DNA of 8,142 nt, taken from Gammaproteobacteria bacterium (GTDB lineage: Bacteria; Pseudomonadota; Gammaproteobacteria; Pseudomonadales; Porticoccaceae). The notes under the pieces are model-generated. The model was given only the letters and a program-made list of their open reading frames with translations, was not told where the DNA came from and did no database searches. Both the position numbers and the translations under genes were made by a program. This document shows, piece after piece, positions 1 to 4,778 of this stretch. The stretch spans positions 1 to 8,142 of the forward strand of contig QNFO01000040.1 in NCBI GenBank assembly GCA_003646355.1, written 5' to 3'. Numbering within the stretch: the first letter of the stretch is position 1; each line of letters begins with the position of its first letter.

Positions 1-89
1 TACAAGTAGGAAACGGAATCGTTACAAGCAACTGCAACTTCTGCGCGTTCCCTCTTGGTTGCCATTTTTAGAAAGTTCTTTAGCTCCAT
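1..89 (-). CDS. Cro/YdaS-like HTH regulator, 5' part only (runs off left edge)
   Basis: The minus strand from the ATG at 89-87 is open to the window edge and gives 29 residues beginning MELKNFLKMATKRERAEV and continuing AVACNDSVSYL. This matches the opening of small phage Cro/YdaS-type proteins, which run M-x-L-x-x-(Y/F)-L, then a charged R-x-R/E-R stretch and an HTH recognition part of the form C-x-x-S-x-x-Y-L-Y-Q. A second in-frame ATG lies at 65-63, but the upstream one keeps the conserved M-x-L-K-x-F-L start. The position, divergent from a CI-like repressor, supports the role of early-gene regulator opposing it. No Shine-Dalgarno sequence precedes the ATG. The C-terminal part is not visible, so the family call rests on about 29 residues. 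Confidence 0.65.
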   Translation of the reverse strand, partial: MELKNFLKMATKRERAEVAVACNDSVSYL

Positions 90-96
90 GCGCAGA
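78..96. promoter_or_regulatory. Weak operator-like site over the Cro-like start codon
   Basis: The site reads CTTTAGC-TCCAT-GCGCAGA. The left half keeps TTTAGC exactly; the right half keeps only GCG and one A of the expected GCKAANC. It is centred 21 bp from the next site (99-117), about two helical turns, and covers the start codon at 87-89 just as the 177-195 site covers the repressor start. It is a degenerate member of the set at best. Confidence 0.35.
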
Positions 97-97
97 A

Positions 98-126
98 AGA
101 TTAGCACCGTGCGAACCAAGCAACAA
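98..126 (-). promoter_or_regulatory. Predicted promoter of the Cro-like gene
   Basis: On the minus strand a -35 hexamer TTGTTG (126-121) is followed, after exactly 17 nt, by a -10 hexamer TAATCT (103-98). The ATG begins 8 nt later, at 89, so the transcript would start at or next to the start codon. The -10 lies at the edge of the 99-117 operator, as expected for a promoter shut off by the lysogenic repressor. Confidence 0.5.
99..117. promoter_or_regulatory. Predicted repressor operator over the Cro-like promoter
   Basis: The site reads GATTAGC-ACCGT-GCGAACC, two 7-bp half sites around a 5-bp spacer. The left half is identical to that of the 912-930 site, and the right half differs from it at one base. 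It overlaps the predicted -10 of the Cro-like promoter, so binding here would repress the early genes. Confidence 0.65.
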
Positions 127-145
127 CCAGCCAAATAGACTATTT

Positions 146-164
146 GTTTATCATTGTGCTAAAC
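146..164. promoter_or_regulatory. Predicted repressor operator over the repressor promoter -35
   Basis: The site reads GTTTATC-ATTGT-GCTAAAC; the arms are an inverted repeat with one mismatch. It contains the predicted -35 (148-153) of the repressor promoter. A directly repeated half site TGCTAAAC lies at 157-164 and again at 168-175, 11 bp apart, about one helical turn. That second copy has no partner arm at the right spacing. Confidence 0.65.
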
Positions 165-176
165 ACCTGCTAAACT
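148..176 (+). promoter_or_regulatory. Predicted promoter of the repressor gene
   Basis: A -35 hexamer TTATCA (148-153) and a -10 hexamer TAAACT (171-176) are separated by 17 nt, each matching four of six consensus bases. The repressor ATG at 184 lies 7 nt after the -10, where transcription would begin, so the message would be leaderless, as for lambda cI from PRM. Operators 146-164 and 177-195 flank the -10. Confidence 0.5.
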
Positions 177-195
177 GTTTCGCATGAAGCGAAAA
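177..195. promoter_or_regulatory. Predicted repressor operator over the repressor start codon
   Basis: The site reads GTTTCGC-ATGAA-GCGAAAA. TTTCGC and GCGAAA are perfect inverted arms around the same 5-bp spacer as the other sites. The repressor ATG (184-186) forms part of the spacer. Because it spans the predicted transcription start, binding here would switch off repressor synthesis, making it a candidate autoregulatory or Cro-preferred site. Confidence 0.6.
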
Positions 196-861
196 ATAAA
201 TCAAATAAGACTTAACAATCTTGAGCTTCTCATTAGCGAAGCCGGATCAGCCGCCAAGCTAGCGCGTACCGCTGGTACAAACAGCTCCTATCTCAGCCAG
301 GTACGCAATCAATTACCCACGAAAAAAGGAACCCCTCGCGCCATAGGCGATGACTTAGCAATCAAATTGGAAGATGCAATGAATAAACCCCAAGGATGGA
401 TGGACAATTGGCACGACGGTAATACCTACGACAAACAAGAATACAACGCACATTTAGGGCCAGAACTCAGAAGCCCCCTCCCCTTAATATCCTGGGTACA
501 GGCTGGGGAGTGGCAGGAAATATCAGAGAGTTTTGTACCTCAGTATGGCGACGAGATGTTTCAATGCCCCGCAAAATGTAGCCCTGAGTCTTTCGTACTC
601 AGGGTACGAGGCACCAGCATGGAACCCAAATTCCATGAAGGCGATTTAATCTTTGTCGACCCCAATGCCTCGGCTGAGCATGGTAAATATGTCGTAGTAC
701 GAATTGATGCCTCCAATGAAGCAACGTTTAAACAGTTGATCATTGAAGAAGGAAGTCAGTACTTAAAGGCATTAAACCCGGATTGGCCAAACCGCATTAT
801 CGAGATCGACGAAGATGCCAGTATTTGCGGTGTCATTGTGTTTAAGGGCGAGCTTATATGA
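184..861 (+). CDS. Phage CI-type repressor, LexA/S24 self-cleaving family
   Basis: This 225-aa protein is the likely lysogenic repressor. The N-terminal part holds a helix-turn-helix at about residues 22-42 (SAAKLARTAGTNSSYLSQVR). The C-terminal half is a LexA/UmuD-type S24 peptidase fold. All expected self-cleavage parts are visible: the scissile Ala107-Gly108 in WVQAGEW, the nucleophile Ser145 in GTSMEP and the general-base Lys183 in TFKQL. It should therefore dimerise, bind the palindromic operators around its own promoter and be inactivated through RecA-stimulated cleavage during SOS. It is divergent from the Cro-like gene and followed after 76 nt by the DUF4224-integrase pair, with no clear terminator between them. 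ATG at 184 is the natural start: it opens a full-length HTH domain, although no Shine-Dalgarno sequence is present. Confidence 0.92.
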   Translation: MKRKINQIRLNNLELLISEAGSAAKLARTAGTNSSYLSQVRNQLPTKKGTPRAIGDDLAIKLEDAMNKPQGWMDNWHDGNTYDKQEYNAHLGPELRSPLPLISWVQAGEWQEISESFVPQYGDEMFQCPAKCSPESFVLRVRGTSMEPKFHEGDLIFVDPNASAEHGKYVVVRIDASNEATFKQLIIEEGSQYLKALNPDWPNRIIEIDEDASICGVIVFKGELI

Positions 862-911
862 AAGTTTTAGCTGGAAGATAAGAAGAAAAAATATACCCAC
901 ACCACATATTT

Positions 912-930
912 GATTAGCTTAATGCTAACC
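912..930. promoter_or_regulatory. Predicted repressor operator and promoter region of the integrase genes
   Basis: The site reads GATTAGC-TTAAT-GCTAACC, a perfect TTAGC/GCTAA inverted repeat with the same 7-5-7 layout as the operators near the repressor. It ends 7 nt before the ATG of the DUF4224-like gene. A -10-like hexamer TAACCT (926-931) overlaps it and would start transcription at about the ATG at 938. No good -35 is seen at 16-18 nt, so the promoter itself is weakly supported; the operator is better supported than the promoter. Confidence 0.6.
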
Positions 931-937
931 TCTTTTT

Positions 938-1171
938 ATGGATATAGTAAAAGACTTCCTTACCCCTGAGCAGTGCCACCTGATAAGCGGCTATAAAAGA
1001 CCCAGAGATCAACTAAGATACTTTCGACTTATAGGTGTTACAGCGAATTTAAATGCCGCCAACAAGGTATTAGTACACCGATTAGCGCTAGAGCAAGCAC
1101 TAGGAGTATCGATAAAGCAATCTAATAAGAAGAGCCCTTCTGATCGCCTAAATATACAAGAGGTAATATGA
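938..1171 (+). CDS. Small DUF4224-like protein coupled to the integrase
   Basis: This 77-aa protein opens with FLTPEQ (residues 7-12) and then SGYKRPRDQLRYFRLIGV (17-34). That is the pattern of DUF4224 proteins, which carry a leading F-L-(T/S)-x-x-E/Q, an (L/I)-(S/T)-G-Y-(K/R)-(R/K)-P and a Q-(I/L)-R-x-(L/F) stretch, and are usually encoded directly before phage integrases. Such proteins have been suggested to act as excisionase-like or accessory DNA-binding factors, but I know of no firm function. Its stop overlaps the integrase start (ATGA at 1168-1171), so the two are probably translated together. No Shine-Dalgarno sequence precedes its ATG, and a predicted repressor operator lies 7 nt upstream. 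The lysine-rich C-terminal third, about residues 60-77, matches nothing I recognise. Confidence 0.75.
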   Translation: MDIVKDFLTPEQCHLISGYKRPRDQLRYFRLIGVTANLNAANKVLVHRLALEQALGVSIKQSNKKSPSDRLNIQEVI

Positions 1172-2196
1172 TGGCCCCTCAAAAAAGGAACACGGAAAAC
1201 CGAAAACTGCCTCAATACTGGAGGTATCGAAAAGGGTTTTATTGGTTCAGAACATCACCTGAAAATCGCCACCTTTGGGATAATAAAGTTGAATTCAAAT
1301 TAGGCAGGACAGAATCTGAAGCCTTTGATTCTTATGCTAGACGAATTGCTATATCAGAAGACTGCGAAACGATGAGGGATGTTCTCACTCGCTACAGGCT
1401 AGAGATTTTACCTACCAAAGCCAACAGCACGCAAAAACAACGAGCTTACTGTTTACCCAGGCTTATGACCGCATTTGGCGATCTGAAGCCCTTTGAGCTA
1501 ACACCCTCGATGATTTATAAATACATGGATCACGTTAAGAGGGTGAAATCAGAAAAATGGGCGAATACTGATTTAGAGTGCTTATCCCACGCCCTGTCAT
1601 GCGCAGTTAGATGGGGCACACTCGACCGCAATCCCGCCATCGGTCAAGTTCGTAAGTTTAGTACCAAAGGACGTAAGCATAAAGTTAGCAATGAAGACCT
1701 AATTTTATTTGCAGAGTTACTACCCCGTAAATGGCAACTCTATATTTCATTAAAGCTTTGCACACGCGGTAGAAGAAAAGGGGAGCTACTCCGTATCAAG
1801 CTTTCCGACTGTACTGAAGATGGCATTGAGTTTCGTAACAACAAAAACCCCGATGACCTATACCTCATCGAATGGACGCCCCAACTAAAATCGATTATTC
1901 ACGAAATAGAGTCTCTACCACCAAGACGAATCGGCAGCGCCTATTTATTCATCAACAGGCATGGTAGACCCTACATAAATGAGGAGACTAGTGAAACAAG
2001 CGGCTTTGATTCAATGTGGCAACGATGGATGAAAAAAGCTAAGGCAAAAGGTGTCACACACTTCACTGAAAATGACTTAAGAAAGAAGGCCGTCGAAGGT
2101 GAAAGTTTACAAAGGGCACAAGAATTATTGAGACACACAACAGCGCAGACAACTAAGAAACACTACTCAATTCGAGACAAAATAAGTACAACTTGA
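1168..2196 (+). CDS. Phage tyrosine recombinase (integrase) with an atypical box II
   Basis: This 342-aa site-specific recombinase should insert and excise the element at the neighbouring tRNA-Lys. The N-terminal part (about 10-60) resembles an arm-binding region, about 65-160 a core-binding SAM-like domain, and about 170-342 the catalytic domain. Active-site residues in order are Arg203 in GRRKGELL (box I), a probable beta-hairpin Lys226, Arg305 in NDLRKK (box II), His323 in LLRHTT and the nucleophile Tyr333 in KKHYS. The first His of the usual H-x-L-R box is Asn302 here. The closing part resembles the A-K-x-x-S-D-x-E-S-L class of phage integrases. AGG at 1161-1163 gives a spacing of 4 nt to the ATG at 1168 and 7 nt to a second ATG at 1171, so the second may be the real start. 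It overlaps the upstream gene and converges on the tRNA. Confidence 0.93.
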   Translation: MMAPQKRNTENRKLPQYWRYRKGFYWFRTSPENRHLWDNKVEFKLGRTESEAFDSYARRIAISEDCETMRDVLTRYRLEILPTKANSTQKQRAYCLPRLMTAFGDLKPFELTPSMIYKYMDHVKRVKSEKWANTDLECLSHALSCAVRWGTLDRNPAIGQVRKFSTKGRKHKVSNEDLILFAELLPRKWQLYISLKLCTRGRRKGELLRIKLSDCTEDGIEFRNNKNPDDLYLIEWTPQLKSIIHEIESLPPRRIGSAYLFINRHGRPYINEETSETSGFDSMWQRWMKKAKAKGVTHFTENDLRKKAVEGESLQRAQELLRHTTAQTTKKHYSIRDKISTT

Positions 2197-2215
2197 GCAA
2201 GGTATATTCATTCTA

Positions 2216-2244
2216 TGGGGAAAACCCCCAATTGTGGGGAAAAC
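2216..2244. repeat. Direct repeats with alternative hairpins next to the attachment site
   Basis: TGGGGAAAAC occurs at 2216-2225 and again at 2235-2244, 19 bp apart. The same bases allow two mutually exclusive hairpins: GGGG-AAAA-CCCC (2217-2228) and CCCCA-ATTG-TGGGG (2226-2239). The position, between the integrase stop and the tRNA end, is where integrase arm-type binding sites are expected, so the direct repeats are candidate arm sites. This is inferred from position and repetition only. Confidence 0.4.
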
Positions 2245-2261
2245 GATAGTGGTCACTATCG
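2240..2261 (-). terminator. Probable intrinsic terminator of tRNA-Lys
   Basis: On the minus strand, 16 nt after the tRNA CCA end, an 8-bp inverted repeat (CGATAGTG at 2244-2251 and CACTATCG at 2254-2261, with 2 nt between) is followed by TTTT (2243-2240). The outer seven pairs with a 4-nt loop make a plausible short terminator. The U tract is short. The sequence belongs to the element side, so the element would have brought its own terminator. The near-perfect symmetry could instead be a protein-binding site. Confidence 0.45.
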
Positions 2262-2277
2262 CTGCAGGTATTGAAAA

Positions 2278-2315
2278 TGGTGGGCCGTCCGGGATTCGAA
2301 CCCAGGACCAATTGG
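2278..2315. other. Candidate attachment site in the tRNA 3' half
   Basis: Tyrosine integrases commonly recombine within the anticodon-to-3' end part of a tRNA gene, and the element restores the gene by supplying an identical 3' segment. Here the intact 3' half, from the anticodon stem through the T arm to the encoded CCA, faces an integrase gene that ends 81 nt away. The exact core cannot be fixed, because the second copy at the far end of the element is outside the window. Confidence 0.5.
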
Positions 2316-2353
2316 TTAAAAGCCAACTGCTCTACCAACTGAGCTAACGGCCC
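2278..2353 (-). tRNA. tRNA-Lys (anticodon UUU)
   Basis: The minus strand folds as a complete 76-nt tRNA. The acceptor stem GGGCCGT (2353-2347) pairs with ACGGCCC (2288-2282). The D arm contains GCTCAGTTGGTAGAGC. The anticodon stem GTTGG/CCAAT closes around the loop CTTTTAA with anticodon TTT, and the T arm is CTGGG-TTCGAAT-CCCGG. The discriminator is A (2281) and CCA (2280-2278) is encoded. It should decode AAA and AAG lysine codons. The gene follows queC by 58 nt, has its own strong-looking promoter, and its 3' end marks the border of the integrated element. It is not a queuosine substrate, since Q occurs in GUN anticodons, so its place next to queC is probably only positional. Confidence 0.97.
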
Positions 2354-2368
2354 TCAGAGGAGGCGCAC

Positions 2369-2396
2369 ATCTTACTTGTCAGAAAAAAAAGGTCAA
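2369..2396 (-). promoter_or_regulatory. Promoter of tRNA-Lys
   Basis: On the minus strand TTGACC (2396-2391), 16 nt and TAAGAT (2374-2369) form a good sigma-70 promoter. The bases just after the -10 read GTGCGCC, a GC-rich discriminator of the kind linked to stringent control of stable RNA genes. Transcription should begin around 2362, about 9 nt before the mature tRNA end. The T8 run lies in the spacer. Confidence 0.75.
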
Positions 2397-2411
2397 GCGT
2401 AATTTGTCATT

Positions 2412-3089
2412 TTAGGCATATTTTGTTGGATCGGGGACACCCGCTGCCAAAAAGCCTTCCGCCCTTAATCGGCAACTGTCGCACACACCGCAGGCAAGGC
2501 CATTGTCAGTGGCCTGATAGCAGGAAACAGTCTGTCCATAGTCGACCCCCAGAGCCATGCCACGGCGAATAATATCGCCCTTGCTGAGGGACATCAGCGG
2601 CGTGTGTATGCGCATCTTCTGCCCTTCCACGCCCACCTGAGTGGCGAGATTGGCGACGACCTCAAAGGCGGCGATGAACTCGGGGCGACAGTCTGGGTAG
2701 CCGGAGTAATCGACGGCGTTAACACCGATGTGAATCGAGTTGGCGCCAAGTACTTCAGCCCAACCCAAAGCCAGCGACAGGAAGACCGTATTGCGCGCTG
2801 GCACGTAGGTCACGGGAATGCCCTCTGCCTCCTCCTCCGGTACGGCTATGCTGTCATCGGTCAATGCTGAACCACCTATGGCGCGCAGGTCGAGGGCGAC
2901 CACTTTATGGGCTTTACAACCGAGGGCGGCACTGATGTCACGTGAGGCATCTAGCTCTGCTCGGTGGCGCTGGCCGTAATCGAAGGCTAGCGCATAACAC
3001 TCATAGCCCTCTGCCATCGCCATGGCGAGCACTGTGGCCGAATCGAGGCCGCCAGATACCAGCACTACCGCTTTGTTTTTTGTCGTCAT
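2412..3089 (-). CDS. queC: 7-cyano-7-deazaguanine (preQ0) synthase QueC
   Basis: QueC converts 7-carboxy-7-deazaguanine to preQ0 with ammonia and ATP, in the cytoplasm, in the queuosine pathway. The 225-aa protein shows the N-terminal ATP-binding PP-loop SGGLDSAT (residues 12-19) and, near the C terminus, four cysteines at 190, 200, 203 and 206 (C-x9-C-x2-C-x2-C) that bind the structural zinc. Family blocks FDYGQRH (37-43), VPARN (96-100) and [15 protein letters not shown] (124-138) are all present, and the length is normal. It lies 44 nt downstream of queE, which makes its substrate, so the two are very likely co-transcribed. The Shine-Dalgarno sequence is weak (GAGAG about 11 nt before the ATG). 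The tRNA-Lys promoter begins right after its stop. Confidence 0.97.
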   Translation of the reverse strand: MTTKNKAVVLVSGGLDSATVLAMAMAEGYECYALAFDYGQRHRAELDASRDISAALGCKAHKVVALDLRAIGGSALTDDSIAVPEEEAEGIPVTYVPARNTVFLSLALGWAEVLGANSIHIGVNAVDYSGYPDCRPEFIAAFEVVANLATQVGVEGQKMRIHTPLMSLSKGDIIRRGMALGVDYGQTVSCYQATDNGLACGVCDSCRLRAEGFLAAGVPDPTKYA

Positions 3090-3133
3090 GGTGGTCGCGT
3101 CTCTCTATCAATCGGTGTCAATGGACGGAAATA

Positions 3134-3784
3134 TCAGGTGCCGGGCTTATCGCCCCAGAGCTGCTTGTGAAGCTGCATTTGCAGGCGTACGGGCAAGTTG
3201 TCTTCCATGATCCACTGCGCCAGCTGAGCGGGCTCTAGCTGTCCCTGACTGGGTGAGAACAAGAGTTCAAAGCGACCATCATTCAATTGATATTGATCGA
3301 GCTTGAGGCGCACCCATTCGTAGTCAGCACGATCACAAATCACAAACTTAATTTCGTCGCCATTTTTTAGATGGGGAAGGTTCTCCCACAAGTTGCGCCC
3401 GGCCTCACCCGAGGCTGGGGTTTTTAAATCGAGAATAACGACTACTCGCTGATCAACATCGGCAATCGGCAAAGCGCCGCTGGTTTCCAGCGACACTCGA
3501 TAGCCTGCATCACACAAATCTTTAAGCAAAGGCAGGCAATTGGGCTGAGCTAGCGGCTCGCCCCCCGTTACCGTCACATATTTTGGCTGGTAGCCTTTTA
3601 CTTGCTCAAGCACCTGGCTTAAGGGATATTTCTCACCCCCAAAGAAAGCATATTCTGTATCACAGTAGTTGCAGCGTAAAGGGCAACCCGTCAGGCGTAC
3701 AAAGACCGTCGGCAAACCACTGGTCGTGGTTTCACCCTGCAGGGAATAGAATATTTCGGTAATACGAAGTGTGGCTTCTGACAT
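3134..3784 (-). CDS. queE: 7-carboxy-7-deazaguanine synthase QueE (radical SAM)
   Basis: QueE is a radical SAM enzyme that contracts 6-carboxy-5,6,7,8-tetrahydropterin to 7-carboxy-7-deazaguanine. From the start chosen here the protein has 216 aa. It opens with the typical (R/K)-I-x-E-I-F-x-S-L-Q-G-E block (7-18), then the cluster-binding Cys34, Cys38 and Cys41 in GCPLRCNYCDTEY. C-x3-C-x2-C is the ordinary radical SAM spacing. The SAM-binding GGEP lies at 74-77, and LETSG at about 105. A longer open frame begins at 3832, but the ATG at 3784-3782 is preferred because AGGA lies 6 nt upstream and the family's conserved start follows at once. It is 117 nt after cpoB and 44 nt before queC. The C terminus ends in WGDKPGT, close to that of other QueE proteins. 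Confidence 0.95.
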   Translation of the reverse strand: MSEATLRITEIFYSLQGETTTSGLPTVFVRLTGCPLRCNYCDTEYAFFGGEKYPLSQVLEQVKGYQPKYVTVTGGEPLAQPNCLPLLKDLCDAGYRVSLETSGALPIADVDQRVVVILDLKTPASGEAGRNLWENLPHLKNGDEIKFVICDRADYEWVRLKLDQYQLNDGRFELLFSPSQGQLEPAQLAQWIMEDNLPVRLQMQLHKQLWGDKPGT

Positions 3785-3843
3785 CGCTGATCCTGACTCT
3801 GATCCGATACTGGTCGGACATCGACGCCGCACAGCATGCTGGT

Positions 3844-3872
3844 AATTAACGCCGGGAGTTTACCGGAATCAA
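3844..3872 (-). promoter_or_regulatory. Possible promoter for queE-queC
   Basis: In the 117-nt gap between cpoB and queE the minus strand carries TTGATT (3872-3867), 17 nt and TTAATT (3849-3844). The -35 fits well; the -10 matches only three of six bases. I see no preQ1 riboswitch-like structure between it and the queE start. It would allow the que genes to be transcribed apart from cpoB. Confidence 0.35.
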
Positions 3873-3901
3873 GGGGCCAGTGCCCGACGATAAAGCGAAG
3901 C

Positions 3902-4696
3902 CTAGAAATTGGCCTTGAGGTAATCGCCAGCCAACTTGCCAGCACTACTCTTGGTAGCGGCGACACGGCTTAGGATAACTTTGGCTTTTTCATTTTTGCC
4001 CTGCAAGTGATAAACCTTGCCGAGTTTATAACTGGCATCGAGCATTTTACGATGTGCCGGATACTTCTCAACAACAACGGCGAAGGCTTCACCCGCCTCT
4101 TTTAACTGGTTGTCGAGCATATATATTTCACCCAGCCAATACTGCCCATTAGGGACATAGCGCCCTTTGGGGTATTTGGCGAGATAGGCTTTAAAGGCCT
4201 GCTTTGCCGGTTCAATCTTGCCTGACTTTAATACGCCGTAGGCCTTCTCGTATGCCGCTTTTTCAGCATCATTTGAAGCTACTGGCGCGGCCACGACTGG
4301 GGGGAAGGTTTTTGTCGCATTAGTCACAGAACCGGCAGGTGACTTAACAGGGGCACTCGCACCACCCGCCGCTAACCCGCTGACACGACGATCAAGATCG
4401 AGATAATCATCAACCTGGCGCTGTTTCAGTTGCCGTATTGTATGCCCCTGCTCCTCCAACATGCCGCGTAATACACGCAGCTCATCACGCAAGCTTTGCA
4501 GCAAATAATAAGTTTCCACCTGAGGGGAAGCAGCAGCCGCTGGCTGAGCTGTAGCCCTAACCGCCGCCTGACTCGCTCCCGGTGTGCCGCTAATTTCGGC
4601 AACCGGTGCGGCTGCACTGGCCGGAAGAGCCAAAGGGGCCAGCACCAGGCTGGTCACTGCAATCTGAGCTGCAATGTAAGCTGCGTTCAATTTCAC
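3902..4696 (-). CDS. cpoB: Tol-Pal accessory periplasmic protein CpoB (YbgF)
   Basis: CpoB works in the periplasm, where in E. coli it links peptidoglycan synthesis by PBP1B to Tol-Pal-driven outer membrane constriction. The 264-aa protein has a signal peptide with a hydrophobic core (about 5-24) and a likely cut after PASA (residue 28) or close to it. A heptad-rich helix at about 62-108, in the place of the trimeric coiled coil, follows. Then comes an Ala/Pro/Ser-rich linker (109-140) and TPR-type repeats at about 145-255, including YWLGEIYMLDNQLKEAGEAF and SYKLGKVYHLQGKNEKA. The start is GTG (4696-4694) with AGG 6 nt upstream; no ATG fits. The domain order is that of the family. A strong terminator in the 82-nt gap to pal suggests separate or reduced expression. 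Confidence 0.93.
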   Translation of the reverse strand: MKLNAAYIAAQIAVTSLVLAPLALPASAAAPVAEISGTPGASQAAVRATAQPAAAASPQVETYYLLQSLRDELRVLRGMLEEQGHTIRQLKQRQVDDYLDLDRRVSGLAAGGASAPVKSPAGSVTNATKTFPPVVAAPVASNDAEKAAYEKAYGVLKSGKIEPAKQAFKAYLAKYPKGRYVPNGQYWLGEIYMLDNQLKEAGEAFAVVVEKYPAHRKMLDASYKLGKVYHLQGKNEKAKVILSRVAATKSSAGKLAGDYLKANF

Positions 4697-4724
4697 AATG
4701 GGCCTATCTGTTGATTCAATACTA

Positions 4725-4766
4725 AAACACCCCGCTTTGATGAGCTGGCATCAAAGCGGGGTGTTT
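4725..4766 (-). terminator. Strong intrinsic terminator after pal
   Basis: Perfect 18-nt inverted arms (4725-4742 and 4749-4766) enclose a 6-nt loop (4743-4748). The stem contains a GC-rich CACCCCGC core, and on the minus strand it is followed by TTTT at the base. It begins 12 nt after the pal stop codon. Its other strand also ends in TTT, but no gene reads that way here. Confidence 0.88.
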
Positions 4767-4778
4767 AATGCGTCGCGT

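Larger units (their letters stand above)
1..2277. mobile_element. End of a prophage or phage-like integrative element integrated at tRNA-Lys
   Basis: This stretch has the lysogeny layout of a temperate phage: a Cro-like gene reading left, a divergent S24 repressor, a DUF4224-like protein and a tyrosine integrase whose 3' end faces the 3' end of a tRNA gene. The DNA looks more AT-rich than the tol-pal/que DNA on the right. The right border is placed at the encoded CCA end of the tRNA; the true crossover should lie inside the tRNA 3' half, so the border is uncertain by a few tens of bases. The left part continues beyond the window, so it cannot be said whether structural phage genes are present; it could equally be a satellite or an integrative island with a phage-type switch. 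Confidence 0.85.

Noticed and set aside
2216..2261. CRISPR-like or integron-like repeats
   Set aside because: Only two 10-bp copies, no regular spacer units and no associated genes; better explained as integrase or terminator structure.
3785..3832. Upstream start for queE at 3832
   Set aside because: The 16 extra residues lack family similarity, and the ATG at 3784 has a proper ribosome binding site.
3832..3841. Palindrome CAGCATGCTG between cpoB and queE
   Set aside because: A single 10-bp palindrome without a repeat elsewhere or a fitting position; expected by chance.
3785..3901. preQ1 riboswitch upstream of queE
   Set aside because: Looked for a C-rich hairpin followed by an A-rich tail next to the ribosome binding site; not present.
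3691..3966. Minus-strand open frame bridging the cpoB end and the queE start
   Set aside because: It overlaps both real genes in another frame and its translation shows no family pattern. The 117-nt gap alone is too short for a convincing gene.
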